DNA from: Chthonomonas sp. UBA1950
GTDB lineage: Bacteria; Armatimonadota; Fimbriimonadia; Fimbriimonadales; Fimbriimonadaceae
Reading direction: 5' to 3'
Length of the DNA stretch: 63,048 nucleotides
Assembly: GCA_002336105.1 (NCBI GenBank)
Contig: DDEQ01000022.1
Location: forward strand, 85,070-148,117
Shown: piece by piece, positions 33,327 to 40,656 of the stretch
How the letters are laid out: the number at the start of each line of letters is the position of its first letter
Position numbering within the stretch: position 1 is the first letter of the stretch
Notes under the pieces: generated by a model
Database searches by the model: none
Told to the model about the DNA's origin: nothing
Seen by the model: only the letters and a program-made list of their open reading frames with translations
Made by a program: the position numbers and the translations under genes

Positions 33327-35036
33327 CTATTTTCTAGGCGAAGATTTTGCTGGTGCGGCCCCCATGTCAGGTGGCGTTGCCTTCCTTTTCAGCGCCTCTT
33401 GGAACTCCTTCAAGATATCCGCAGGTAATTCGGTATATGGCACTTCTTTGGACGATCCAACTAACTCAACCTGGGTAAATCCTGTCTTGATAGGTTCTTC
33501 CTGACTCCCCTCTCGACTGATAAGTAGAGTAATCATCTTCCTAGTCCCGACCCGGTAGGTTGGTTCCTTTCCGGTTTCCTGCTTGTAGCGACTATATTCA
33601 TAAGCCGCGAGTCGCACTGGCGTGACAGAGTTGCTTAGATTGCTCTTGTTCACGAGCACGTTTTCCGTAGAGAGTTGAGCTTGCATCGTTAGGTCGCCGG
33701 GCAACAGACGATTCCAAAAACCAGGATCAGGTGTTGTGTCCTCCATCGAACTTCTCGTGTTCAACAGCAGCGTGGATAATGTGTTAAATGCACCTGGACT
33801 AAGCATCGAGACACTGAATGGCTTTTCTGAATTGATGAGCGCCCAATCGGAGTTAGTTAGTGAACTATAGAGACGAAAATTAAACGGATAGTCTCCTACA
33901 AAACTTTGGTCCAAAGTGATCTTAGACACAATCAACATCATAGCGTCCATCCACGAATCGCTAGCCGCTACTGCTTGCCCAGCAATATAGCTAGATGTAG
34001 TTTGCATATCGATCACACCATCGGTTTTCTTTGCATTAATTAACCTCTGAATCTGGTTTCGATTCACCTGCGATTTGGTGAACCTTTCTCTCACTAGTAG
34101 CGAGCCAACTAAAGCCCCATCATCATAATTCCAGCGGACACTTCCGCCTGTTGATTTGAGGGTATCGCATACCTTTCGCTTGAGAAGGTCATTCTCATTT
34201 ACCAAAGCAAACCACCCTGAATCGGGACAAGCCATCACCAGATCAGTAGAGATAGCCTTTGCCACAGGTTTCATGACGATATCTATGACAACGGCGGTAG
34301 GGTCTGTTTTGCTAACGTCTCCTCCATCAGGTCCTAATGAGACAGGGTTCTCTATGAATTCCCTAGCTCGCTTTTTGTCTTGCTCGGTATAAGCCAGTTT
34401 GTCTGCGTCGGCGCCAAGCTTTTGAAGCACATCGTCACTGCAGCCGGTCATCATCTGCTGCGAGCCATCAGAAAATGCCGAGAACTTGTACTTTCCAACC
34501 GAAACGCGGGTCTCAAACAGGTTGTAAGTCATTCGGCGAATCGCGACTCTAGGCTCAGGATTTTCAGGAGTCGCCAGTGCTGCGATGGAAGCGGGAGCCT
34601 TGAGACTGGCGTATCCGCCGTTGAGCGAATAGCGTAAAGTTCTGCCAGGGGCAAGGTTATAAAGATCTCCAGTCGGAATGAGCTTCAGGACCTGGTTATC
34701 TTTGGTCGCTTCGAGCCACTGCTTCGCAAATATGGCTTTGTCCTCGGTTTCATCTTGCTTAACGAAAGAAAGTCGAAGAGATTGGCCATTCTTAAACCAT
34801 TCGGCTCTGAGGGCTTTCGCAACCAACTTCTCGATTCGAACTGGGTCTCCCGATTTCACAGACACAAAAACAGGGTAATCACGCAAATCTCCTGGACTGT
34901 GAATGATACCGGTTGCCGCTGACAATTGCCGACAAAGCTCGGGAAGGCTATATCCACCAGGGGCAAAGGTTTGCTGAGCCAGTGCTAGTGCGAGAAGAGC
35001 CACCATATGACTAAGAGAGCGGTTCGACAGCCGCAA
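33327..35036 (-). CDS. Secreted protein, tandem paralogue A, STN-like N-terminal domain
   Basis: This 569-residue protein has a signal peptide (hydrophobic residues 8-22, cleavage near ALAQQ). It shares its STN-like region with the paralogue immediately downstream, and matches it more loosely to the end (SDWALINSEKPFSVS, DPGFWNRLLPGDL, EVPYTELPADIL). The C-terminus carries an extra 20-residue Lys/Pro/Ala tail. A conserved phrase in both copies, DLVMACPDSG or DLVMACPDGV, marks the middle of the protein. No catalytic residues are recognised. The pair probably forms a two-gene transcript. The start could be an internal ATG at residue 11, as the upstream residues are basic and polar. Confidence 0.72.
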   Translation of the reverse strand: MRLSNRSLSHMVALLALALAQQTFAPGGYSLPELCRQLSAATGIIHSPGDLRDYPVFVSVKSGDPVRIEKLVAKALRAEWFKNGQSLRLSFVKQDETEDKAIFAKQWLEATKDNQVLKLIPTGDLYNLAPGRTLRYSLNGGYASLKAPASIAALATPENPEPRVAIRRMTYNLFETRVSVGKYKFSAFSDGSQQMMTGCSDDVLQKLGADADKLAYTEQDKKRAREFIENPVSLGPDGGDVSKTDPTAVVIDIVMKPVAKAISTDLVMACPDSGWFALVNENDLLKRKVCDTLKSTGGSVRWNYDDGALVGSLLVRERFTKSQVNRNQIQRLINAKKTDGVIDMQTTSSYIAGQAVAASDSWMDAMMLIVSKITLDQSFVGDYPFNFRLYSSLTNSDWALINSEKPFSVSMLSPGAFNTLSTLLLNTRSSMEDTTPDPGFWNRLLPGDLTMQAQLSTENVLVNKSNLSNSVTPVRLAAYEYSRYKQETGKEPTYRVGTRKMITLLISREGSQEEPIKTGFTQVELVGSSKEVPYTELPADILKEFQEALKRKATPPDMGAAPAKSSPRK

Positions 35037-35056
35037 TAGTTCACATTATTTTCTTC

Positions 35057-35725
35057 TTATGACTTCCAGGCTTTTTTGATAGTCACAGCCATCAAAGATA
35101 GACTGACTAAGCACCAAACAAATGCCCAGAAATAGGCTGGAAGGTGTGTCATTTCAGCCATATTCTGCGCATCGCTGGAAACTTCAGTCGTGGCACTGAT
35201 TTTGAGCAATGTGTACAAAGAATCGACCGCACTCATGCACTGCTGAATGGCAATAAATTGAAGAGCGTACATGGGATTCGCACCTTTCAGAAGCGATAAT
35301 CCCCACAAAGCGGCCACCCAAAAGACTCCACTTGCAACACCAATCGCATCGCCCCTGACGAACATAATCAAGGAGATCCCGAGCATGACCGACATGACTC
35401 GAAGGGCGTATTGGGCATGCTTGGAATCACGTCCAACATAGATGAGACACGCACCTAAGACAGCTGCGCCGACATAACCAGCAGAGCTGATGAGGGTCCA
35501 CATTCCACCTCTAATTGGCGTCACGCCAGAGCCATTGCTGAAAACCGAGATAGACTCAACCGTCCCGCCAGTCGCGAGCGCAGTTAAAGCATGAAACAAC
35601 TCGTGGAAATGGGTGTTGAGATAGACCAGCGGTAAGAGGAAACCCCGCAAAACAGGAGTCAGCGATGCGACAGCAGACATAACAAGAGCGATCAACAACG
35701 CCTTCTGATGGTTCTTAAGGTTCAT
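35057..35725 (-). CDS. M50B-like membrane metalloprotease family protein
   Basis: This 222-residue integral membrane protein carries HELFH at residues 41-45, a zinc-binding HExxH motif at the start of a long hydrophobic region, followed by the ALATGGTVESI and SNGSGVTP segments typical of the peptidase M50B-like family. About six membrane segments follow. The second zinc ligand, an aspartate expected in a later membrane helix, could be Asp120 (RGDAIG) but this is uncertain. Its ATG overlaps the PAP2 gene stop by four bases. The family's substrates are unknown; site-2 type intramembrane proteolysis is a guess. Confidence 0.78.
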   Translation of the reverse strand: MNLKNHQKALLIALVMSAVASLTPVLRGFLLPLVYLNTHFHELFHALTALATGGTVESISVFSNGSGVTPIRGGMWTLISSAGYVGAAVLGACLIYVGRDSKHAQYALRVMSVMLGISLIMFVRGDAIGVASGVFWVAALWGLSLLKGANPMYALQFIAIQQCMSAVDSLYTLLKISATTEVSSDAQNMAEMTHLPAYFWAFVWCLVSLSLMAVTIKKAWKS

Positions 35726-36312
35726 ATCGCCTCTGGAGCTTCCTCAGGTGGTTCAACGCTTTGCCGACGCCTAACGATGCGTTCCCAGGACTTTGTAACT
35801 ACGGCAGCGGCAAAAAGACCGCAGCACCATCCGAGCAAGACTTGATAAGGATAGTGCACACCGTTATAGATTCGCGATAACCCCACGCCGATGGCGATGG
35901 GCACCCAAGGGGAGCCCATCCAACCAAGGTGATATACAAAGACGAAAGCGACTGCCGCCATGTTGGCGCTATGCGCCGACGCTGTTCCAAACGAGACATG
36001 CTCACCCGACGTAGGCCAGTCTCCGATGCGGAGAAACATCTGTCCAGGAGACAAATCGACGAAAGGTCGATTCATCGGAAGATAGTTCTTGAACAGATCC
36101 GTGATTCCGTTTGCCAACAAGAACGCTGCAAGCGATTGCACCGCAGCTCTCGCGTATTTGTCCTTAAGAACGATGAGCCACACGACCAGAGCCAGAAGCA
36201 AAAGCTTGAACCAGAGAAAGTTCGTCGCATTGCTCAAGAAGCGCATGAGCGGGGCAAAACCTTCTGGCCAGGAGTTTATGAAGTGGAATATCCTAAGGTT
36301 CAAATCGCCCAC
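35722..36312 (-). CDS. PAP2 family phosphatase-like membrane protein
   Basis: This 196-residue protein has five to six membrane segments and the three motifs of lipid phosphatases: Lys75 to Arg82-Pro83 (KNYLPMNRP), a second motif SAHS (112-115, with the catalytic His114) and SRIYNGVHYPYQ (146-157, with His153). The last position, normally Asp, is Gln157, which would remove the residue that polarises His153. Undecaprenyl-diphosphate or phosphatidate is the usual substrate. Activity may be reduced or altered. It is translationally coupled with the M50B-like gene. The basic, Glu-rich C-terminal tail is cytoplasmic. Confidence 0.85.
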   Translation of the reverse strand: MGDLNLRIFHFINSWPEGFAPLMRFLSNATNFLWFKLLLLALVVWLIVLKDKYARAAVQSLAAFLLANGITDLFKNYLPMNRPFVDLSPGQMFLRIGDWPTSGEHVSFGTASAHSANMAAVAFVFVYHLGWMGSPWVPIAIGVGLSRIYNGVHYPYQVLLGWCCGLFAAAVVTKSWERIVRRRQSVEPPEEAPEAI

Positions 36313-36355
36313 AACTTAGTTTACTTTTGATTCAGCACTGCGTAGTAAGTTCCAG

Positions 36356-36667
36356 ATGGGAGCGATCGCAGACTTCATAGCGCGAAGACTATGGTGGGGC
36401 CTGCTGTGGCTCTCCCGTCGGGTCTGGATCAAGAACCTACAGTTGAAGATGCTTGTCTTCGTCCCTCAAAATCGCCGAGATCGATTCAAACATACACTCA
36501 TCGCGCAGAACCGATTCGCCCGTAAGCATGGATTACGCTTACTTACGTTGAGCATTTATCTCGTCATAGCAAGTGGTTTTCTAACCACCTGCTATTTCAT
36601 CGTGTTGTGGATTTTCGACTCCGGGTTGATTGCTCCCATCCCGCAGCCCGAGGACACGCAACGTTAG
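36356..36667 (+). CDS. Small uncharacterised membrane protein
   Basis: This 103-residue basic protein has an amphipathic N-terminus (FIARRLWWGLLWLSRRVW), a very basic middle (RRDRFKHTL, RFARKHGLRL) and one clear membrane segment near 62-87. I recognise no family. It is divergent from the PAP2 gene, and its 3' end overlaps the convergent response regulator by four bases. Composition and spacing are those of a real gene, but confidence in function is nil. Confidence 0.55.
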   Translation: MGAIADFIARRLWWGLLWLSRRVWIKNLQLKMLVFVPQNRRDRFKHTLIAQNRFARKHGLRLLTLSIYLVIASGFLTTCYFIVLWIFDSGLIAPIPQPEDTQR

Positions 36668-37128
36668 ACTACTACAGAGTCTGGCGAGCATCGGTTAAGC
36701 AAGAGCCAGTACAAAGCGACTTGCAGGACCATCTCGGTGTAGTCCGATGGATCACTTGGTTTCTGAATGAAGCTGTTTGCACCCAGTTCATAAACTTGCG
36801 CGACATCCGATGCGTCTTCTGACGCAGTCAAAACGACAACTGGAATATTCTTCGTTGTCTCGGTTGACCTAATTCGTTTCAGTACATCCGCGCCGGACAC
36901 GCGAGGGAGCTTCAGGTCCAGAATGATGAAAGCCGGCATAACCGACATATCTCTTCCGACGTAGGTTCCTGTCCCAAAAAGGTAATCCACGGCTTCTTGG
37001 CCGTCACAAGCAACAACGACTTCGTTATCTACATTATTTTTGCGGAGCGCCCGTAACGTCAGTCTCTCATCGTCAACGTTGTCTTCGATGAGAAGAATAA
37101 GTTTTTTATCTGCAGATTGAGTTGCCAT
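36664..37128 (-). CDS. Single-domain response regulator (Rcp1-like)
   Basis: This 154-residue protein is a stand-alone receiver domain. Acidic residues Glu15-Asp16, phospho-acceptor Asp71 (FIILDLKLP), the Thr of VVVLTAS and the Lys of IQKPSD are all intact. The long loop GTYVGRDMSV before the phosphorylation site is typical of the Rcp1 subfamily, which partners phytochrome-like or hybrid kinases. No output domain and no histidine kinase lie in the window. It is divergent from the GH4 gene, with 135 bases between. Confidence 0.92.
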   Translation of the reverse strand: MATQSADKKLILLIEDNVDDERLTLRALRKNNVDNEVVVACDGQEAVDYLFGTGTYVGRDMSVMPAFIILDLKLPRVSGADVLKRIRSTETTKNIPVVVLTASEDASDVAQVYELGANSFIQKPSDPSDYTEMVLQVALYWLLLNRCSPDSVVV

Positions 37129-37263
37129 CTTTTTTGCCAGGTAGATGATATGCGTTTTCTCATTTTGGCACCCTAACCCGAAAAATCTGATGCCCTAAGC
37201 AATCTTTGTCGGATTATTGGTCGAACCTTGAATTAGGTTGCTTGATTGTAGTGAAATCACGCA

Positions 37264-38664
37264 ATGGCAGAAGTGGCTGACAAAGGGCATATTGCTCACA
37301 CCAAAGAAGTTGAAGAGCTTGGTCTTCCGGGGGTAATGCCTCGAAAGATCAACGTGACAATGATCGGCGCAGGAAGCGGGTTTACCAACTCAGTTCTGAA
37401 AGACGTGATCATGATCCCGAACAACCAAGGGGGCGAACTCCGATTGGTTGATATTGATGCCTCTCGTCTTGATCTGAGCGAAAAGCTCATGATGAAGGTG
37501 CTCGAAGAAAGCGGTCAAGCCGACAAATGGGTCCTCAAGAGCAGCACTGACCGACGCCAAATGTTGCCCGGAACTGACTACATTGTGAACTCAATCGAAG
37601 TCAGCGGTTTAGATTGCGTTAGGTTCGATAATGACATCCCACTTGAATTTGGTGTCAGCCAGAACATAGGCGACACCATCGGACCTGGCGGTTTGATGAA
37701 GGGGCTTCGAACGATTCCGGTCTGGCTAGATATCCTTCGCGATGCTCGAGAACTCTGCCCTAGAGCGGTTGTTCTGAACTACACAAACCCAATGAACATG
37801 ATGTGCCTCGCTGCGATGCGCGCGGTTCCAGAAATGCACATCGTCGGTTTATGCCATTCGGTTCAGGGAACCTCGCACATGCTTGCAGACTTCGCAGAAA
37901 CTCCGTATGAGCAAGTTCAGTGGAAATGCGCTGGCATTAACCACCTTGCTTGGTTTACAGAGTTCAACGGGCCAGATGGGAAGTCACTCTATCCGAAGCT
38001 CATGGAAATGGCTAAGGATCGCACCAGTAAGTTCGCCACCGATGAGCCAGTTCGTAGCGATATGATGATGCACTTCGGGGCATTTATCACCGAATCCAGC
38101 GGCCACCTAAGCGAATACCTTCCTTACTATCGCACGAGCAAGCAACTGCTTGACAAATATACGGACACAGGATATCGCGGTCAAGAAAGCTTCTACGCAG
38201 ACAACTGGCCAACCTGGCGTGAGAATCAGGACCAGTACCGAGCAAAGCTGTTTAGCGGCGAAGAGAAACTCGACCTGAAACGATCTTGGGAATATGGCGC
38301 TTGGATCATCGAATCAATCGAGAAGAATGTGCCGTACATGATTCACGGCAACATTGCTAACAACGGCGTCATCTCAAACCTACCGCAAGACGGTTGTGTT
38401 GAAGTCGCGTGTCTGACGAATCACAACGGCATTCAACCGATCCGGTTTGGTAGGTTGCCTAAGCAAATGGCGGCGATTTGCGCTTCGAACATGCAGATGT
38501 TTGATTGCGCGGCAGATGCGGCCATTCACAAGTCGAAGGAGTATGCGCGATACGCTCTGTACCTAGACCCGCTTACGGCAGCCGTCTGCTGTCCCGCAGA
38601 AATCGACGAAATGGTCGATAAACTGTTTGAGGCTGAAGCCGAATTTCTACCGGACTATAAGTAA
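37264..38664 (+). CDS. GH4 family alpha-galactosidase/glycosidase
   Basis: This NAD- and metal-dependent glycosidase hydrolyses by an oxidation-elimination mechanism (family knowledge). After a 26-residue N-terminal extension, the Rossmann fold begins at INVTMIGAGSGFT (about 29-41). NYTNPMN, the metal-binding GLCHSVQGTS (Cys-His pair) and GINHLAWF follow in order. The CHS motif and overall pattern are closest to MelA-type alpha-galactosidases rather than 6-phospho-glycosidases. The ATG at 37264 has no clear Shine-Dalgarno; an in-frame ATG at 37336 would remove the extension. The adjacent hairpin at 38674-38707 probably ends the transcript. Confidence 0.9.
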   Translation: MAEVADKGHIAHTKEVEELGLPGVMPRKINVTMIGAGSGFTNSVLKDVIMIPNNQGGELRLVDIDASRLDLSEKLMMKVLEESGQADKWVLKSSTDRRQMLPGTDYIVNSIEVSGLDCVRFDNDIPLEFGVSQNIGDTIGPGGLMKGLRTIPVWLDILRDARELCPRAVVLNYTNPMNMMCLAAMRAVPEMHIVGLCHSVQGTSHMLADFAETPYEQVQWKCAGINHLAWFTEFNGPDGKSLYPKLMEMAKDRTSKFATDEPVRSDMMMHFGAFITESSGHLSEYLPYYRTSKQLLDKYTDTGYRGQESFYADNWPTWRENQDQYRAKLFSGEEKLDLKRSWEYGAWIIESIEKNVPYMIHGNIANNGVISNLPQDGCVEVACLTNHNGIQPIRFGRLPKQMAAICASNMQMFDCAADAAIHKSKEYARYALYLDPLTAAVCCPAEIDEMVDKLFEAEAEFLPDYK

Positions 38665-38673
38665 AAGCGAAAC

Positions 38674-38707
38674 CATGGACCTGCTTGCTCGAGCCAGCAG
38701 GTCCATG
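38674..38707. terminator. Hairpin between convergent GH4 and PEP-CTERM genes
   Basis: CATGGACCTGCT (38674-38685) and AGCAGGTCCATG (38696-38707) form a perfect 12-base-pair stem with a ten-base loop between two convergent genes. Only short T-runs follow (TTTCGCTTTT on the minus strand), so it may act as a weak bidirectional terminator. Confidence 0.65.
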
Positions 38708-38714
38708 ACGCAAT

Positions 38715-39572
38715 CTACTTCTTTGTTTTTCGACGAAGGAAACCGATTCCAAAGAGTCCGAGGGCAAAAACTGATCCAGATTCGGGAACGGCATCATATC
38801 TGTGGCCCGAAGTTGCACTTAGCTCAACCCCGCTAGTCAATGAATCGATATAGAGAAATCCTTCGCCATACGCACTCGCATTGGCAGACTTAACTGTCCC
38901 GTCCCAGTCATTGATTGCAACGGCGGCTCCTCGCATTGTTGAACTCACGTAAAGTGTTTCCCCTACATGCAAGGTGATGATATCAATGTAGTCGAGCAAA
39001 ACATGCGATGTCCCGTTATCGATGTAGGAATACGCTTTGCCGGTGCTGTTTATGCTCGATGATCCATTGTGATAGCTCACGTCACTCTGAATTCCCGTCT
39101 TCTCAATCCCGCTGTTTTCTCCGTTGGAGCTAGACACCGAGACATTCTTTAGCCCGAGATGAATTCGAAATGTTCCTACTGAGCCGGCGCTTCCCGTGAC
39201 CGTTAGCTTGTCCCAAATCTGATAGGCAGGTTGCCCATCTCCGCCAACATAGGCAGATCCTGGCGCATGGGTCGTCTGATTGGCATTGGCAACTGCCGAA
39301 TAGCTGAATGATCCATAGTTCCCAATCACAGTCGCATCGGCTACGCCGCCAGCACCGGAATCCGTTCGGAAAGCGTGCTCAGTAGCCGTCAGCGGCCCGG
39401 CCAAACCCGATGCTTGGGCGCGAACGTCTGCATTAGGATCAGAAGATGATCCGTATGCGGAGACTATCCCACGAACATCAAGCGCGATGCCGTTGTCACT
39501 TGAATAGGCTGAGATTGGAAAGGCAGAAGCGATCAGGAAAAGAACTGCAGTTCGGGAAACTTTCATAGTCAT
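38715..39572 (-). CDS. PEP-CTERM sorting domain protein
   Basis: From the ATG at 39572 this is a 285-residue exported protein. It has a signal peptide (TAVLFLIASAFPISAYS), a mature domain rich in Ser, Gly, Thr and Tyr, and a C-terminal sorting signal: the VPES motif, a hydrophobic stretch VFALGLFGIGFL and RRKTKK. Such signals are processed by exosortases and occur on secreted matrix or filament proteins. A further in-frame codon set reaches up to 39686 but encodes a Cys-rich non-signal-like segment, so I chose 39572. No exosortase gene is in the window. Confidence 0.82.
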   Translation of the reverse strand: MTMKVSRTAVLFLIASAFPISAYSSDNGIALDVRGIVSAYGSSSDPNADVRAQASGLAGPLTATEHAFRTDSGAGGVADATVIGNYGSFSYSAVANANQTTHAPGSAYVGGDGQPAYQIWDKLTVTGSAGSVGTFRIHLGLKNVSVSSSNGENSGIEKTGIQSDVSYHNGSSSINSTGKAYSYIDNGTSHVLLDYIDIITLHVGETLYVSSTMRGAAVAINDWDGTVKSANASAYGEGFLYIDSLTSGVELSATSGHRYDAVPESGSVFALGLFGIGFLRRKTKK

Positions 39573-39774
39573 TAACGCTCGTTTCAAGCATGATAAATGC
39601 AAATAATCAGAGTGAATTCTACAACGGCAGAAGCTCTGATCTACTAGTTTTATTTCGCAACTAGTGGTTCTATTCTTCAGATACAAAAACGCTCTTTTGA
39701 TTAGATTTGCATCAATACCTTAGATATTTTCTGCGTGATTTTATACCACTTATTCGATCACTTCGGTGATCCGC

Positions 39775-40473
39775 TCAAAACTTAGAAAACCGATGTTTCA
39801 AGAGCGTCCAGAATGCATCTGGTGCGTCTGTCCAGCGAATCTTTTTGCCTGCGATTTTGTTCCGAGGTTCGTAGGAAATAGGAACTTCGACAATCTTCTC
39901 ACCGAGTCTGAGCGCTTTTGCAGTGACCTCTGGACAGAACTCAAATCGCTGACATTCGAGGTTAAAACGGCGCATCACATTGGTTCGCACCGCTTTATAA
40001 CAAGTGGCCTCATCTGTAAGGTGTGCGCCGAACAACAAGCGAACGAACATGCGTAACAAAACGTTCACCAGTTTGTTAGGCAATGCCATGCCCTGGGTGA
40101 GGCCATTTGTAAACCGACTGCCGAACACAACGTTCGCATTTCCAGCAAGGATCGGCTGAACTAGAGCGGGAATCTCCTCCGGACGATATTCGAGGTCAGC
40201 ATCTTGGATGATAACGACTTCCCCGGTGGCGTGCGGCAGAGCTTTTCGAATTGCGTTGCCCTTTCCGCCTTTGATTTGATTGGTTAGGATGACAACTTTA
40301 TCCTTGTAAGTTTCAAGGATTCTTGGCGTATCGTCCGTGCTCCCATCGTCTACAACAATAATTTGCAATGACAAAGGTAGAGCAAGAAGTCGGTCCAATA
40401 CTTCAGCTATTGTTCGTTCCTCGTTTAGCACTGGAACGAGCACTGTAACAGTTTGACGCGCTTCTTCGGACAT
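39775..40473 (-). CDS. GT2 family glycosyltransferase (dolichol-phosphate mannose synthase-like)
   Basis: This 232-residue soluble glycosyltransferase has VLVPVLNEERTI at the start, the VVDDGSTDDTP nucleotide-binding aspartates (near 41-50), the GGKGNAIRKAL segment, the metal-binding QDADLEYRP (DAD motif), and an ATCYKAVRT segment. The pattern is that of polyprenyl-phosphate glucosyl or mannosyl transferases. No membrane anchor is present, as in the soluble class. It may act in glycan synthesis together with the nearby export genes, but no direct link is visible. It stands alone, 202 bases from the PEP-CTERM gene and 184 bases from glgP. Confidence 0.88.
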   Translation of the reverse strand: MSEEARQTVTVLVPVLNEERTIAEVLDRLLALPLSLQIIVVDDGSTDDTPRILETYKDKVVILTNQIKGGKGNAIRKALPHATGEVVIIQDADLEYRPEEIPALVQPILAGNANVVFGSRFTNGLTQGMALPNKLVNVLLRMFVRLLFGAHLTDEATCYKAVRTNVMRRFNLECQRFEFCPEVTAKALRLGEKIVEVPISYEPRNKIAGKKIRWTDAPDAFWTLLKHRFSKF

Positions 40474-40656
40474 CGACTATTGAAGGATACTTCCTTTTGT
40501 AGTCTGGTGTAGTTGACACCAGTTTTTCGGCAATAGAAGCCTGATCTTCATGATTTGCTGAACTCTCCGACTAGGTTCAAAAGCATTAACAATTAGGCGC
40601 GGTTTCGCGTTCCTGCACGAATAAACGTGCGTTAGGGGTTTAAGACCCTAGTAAAT

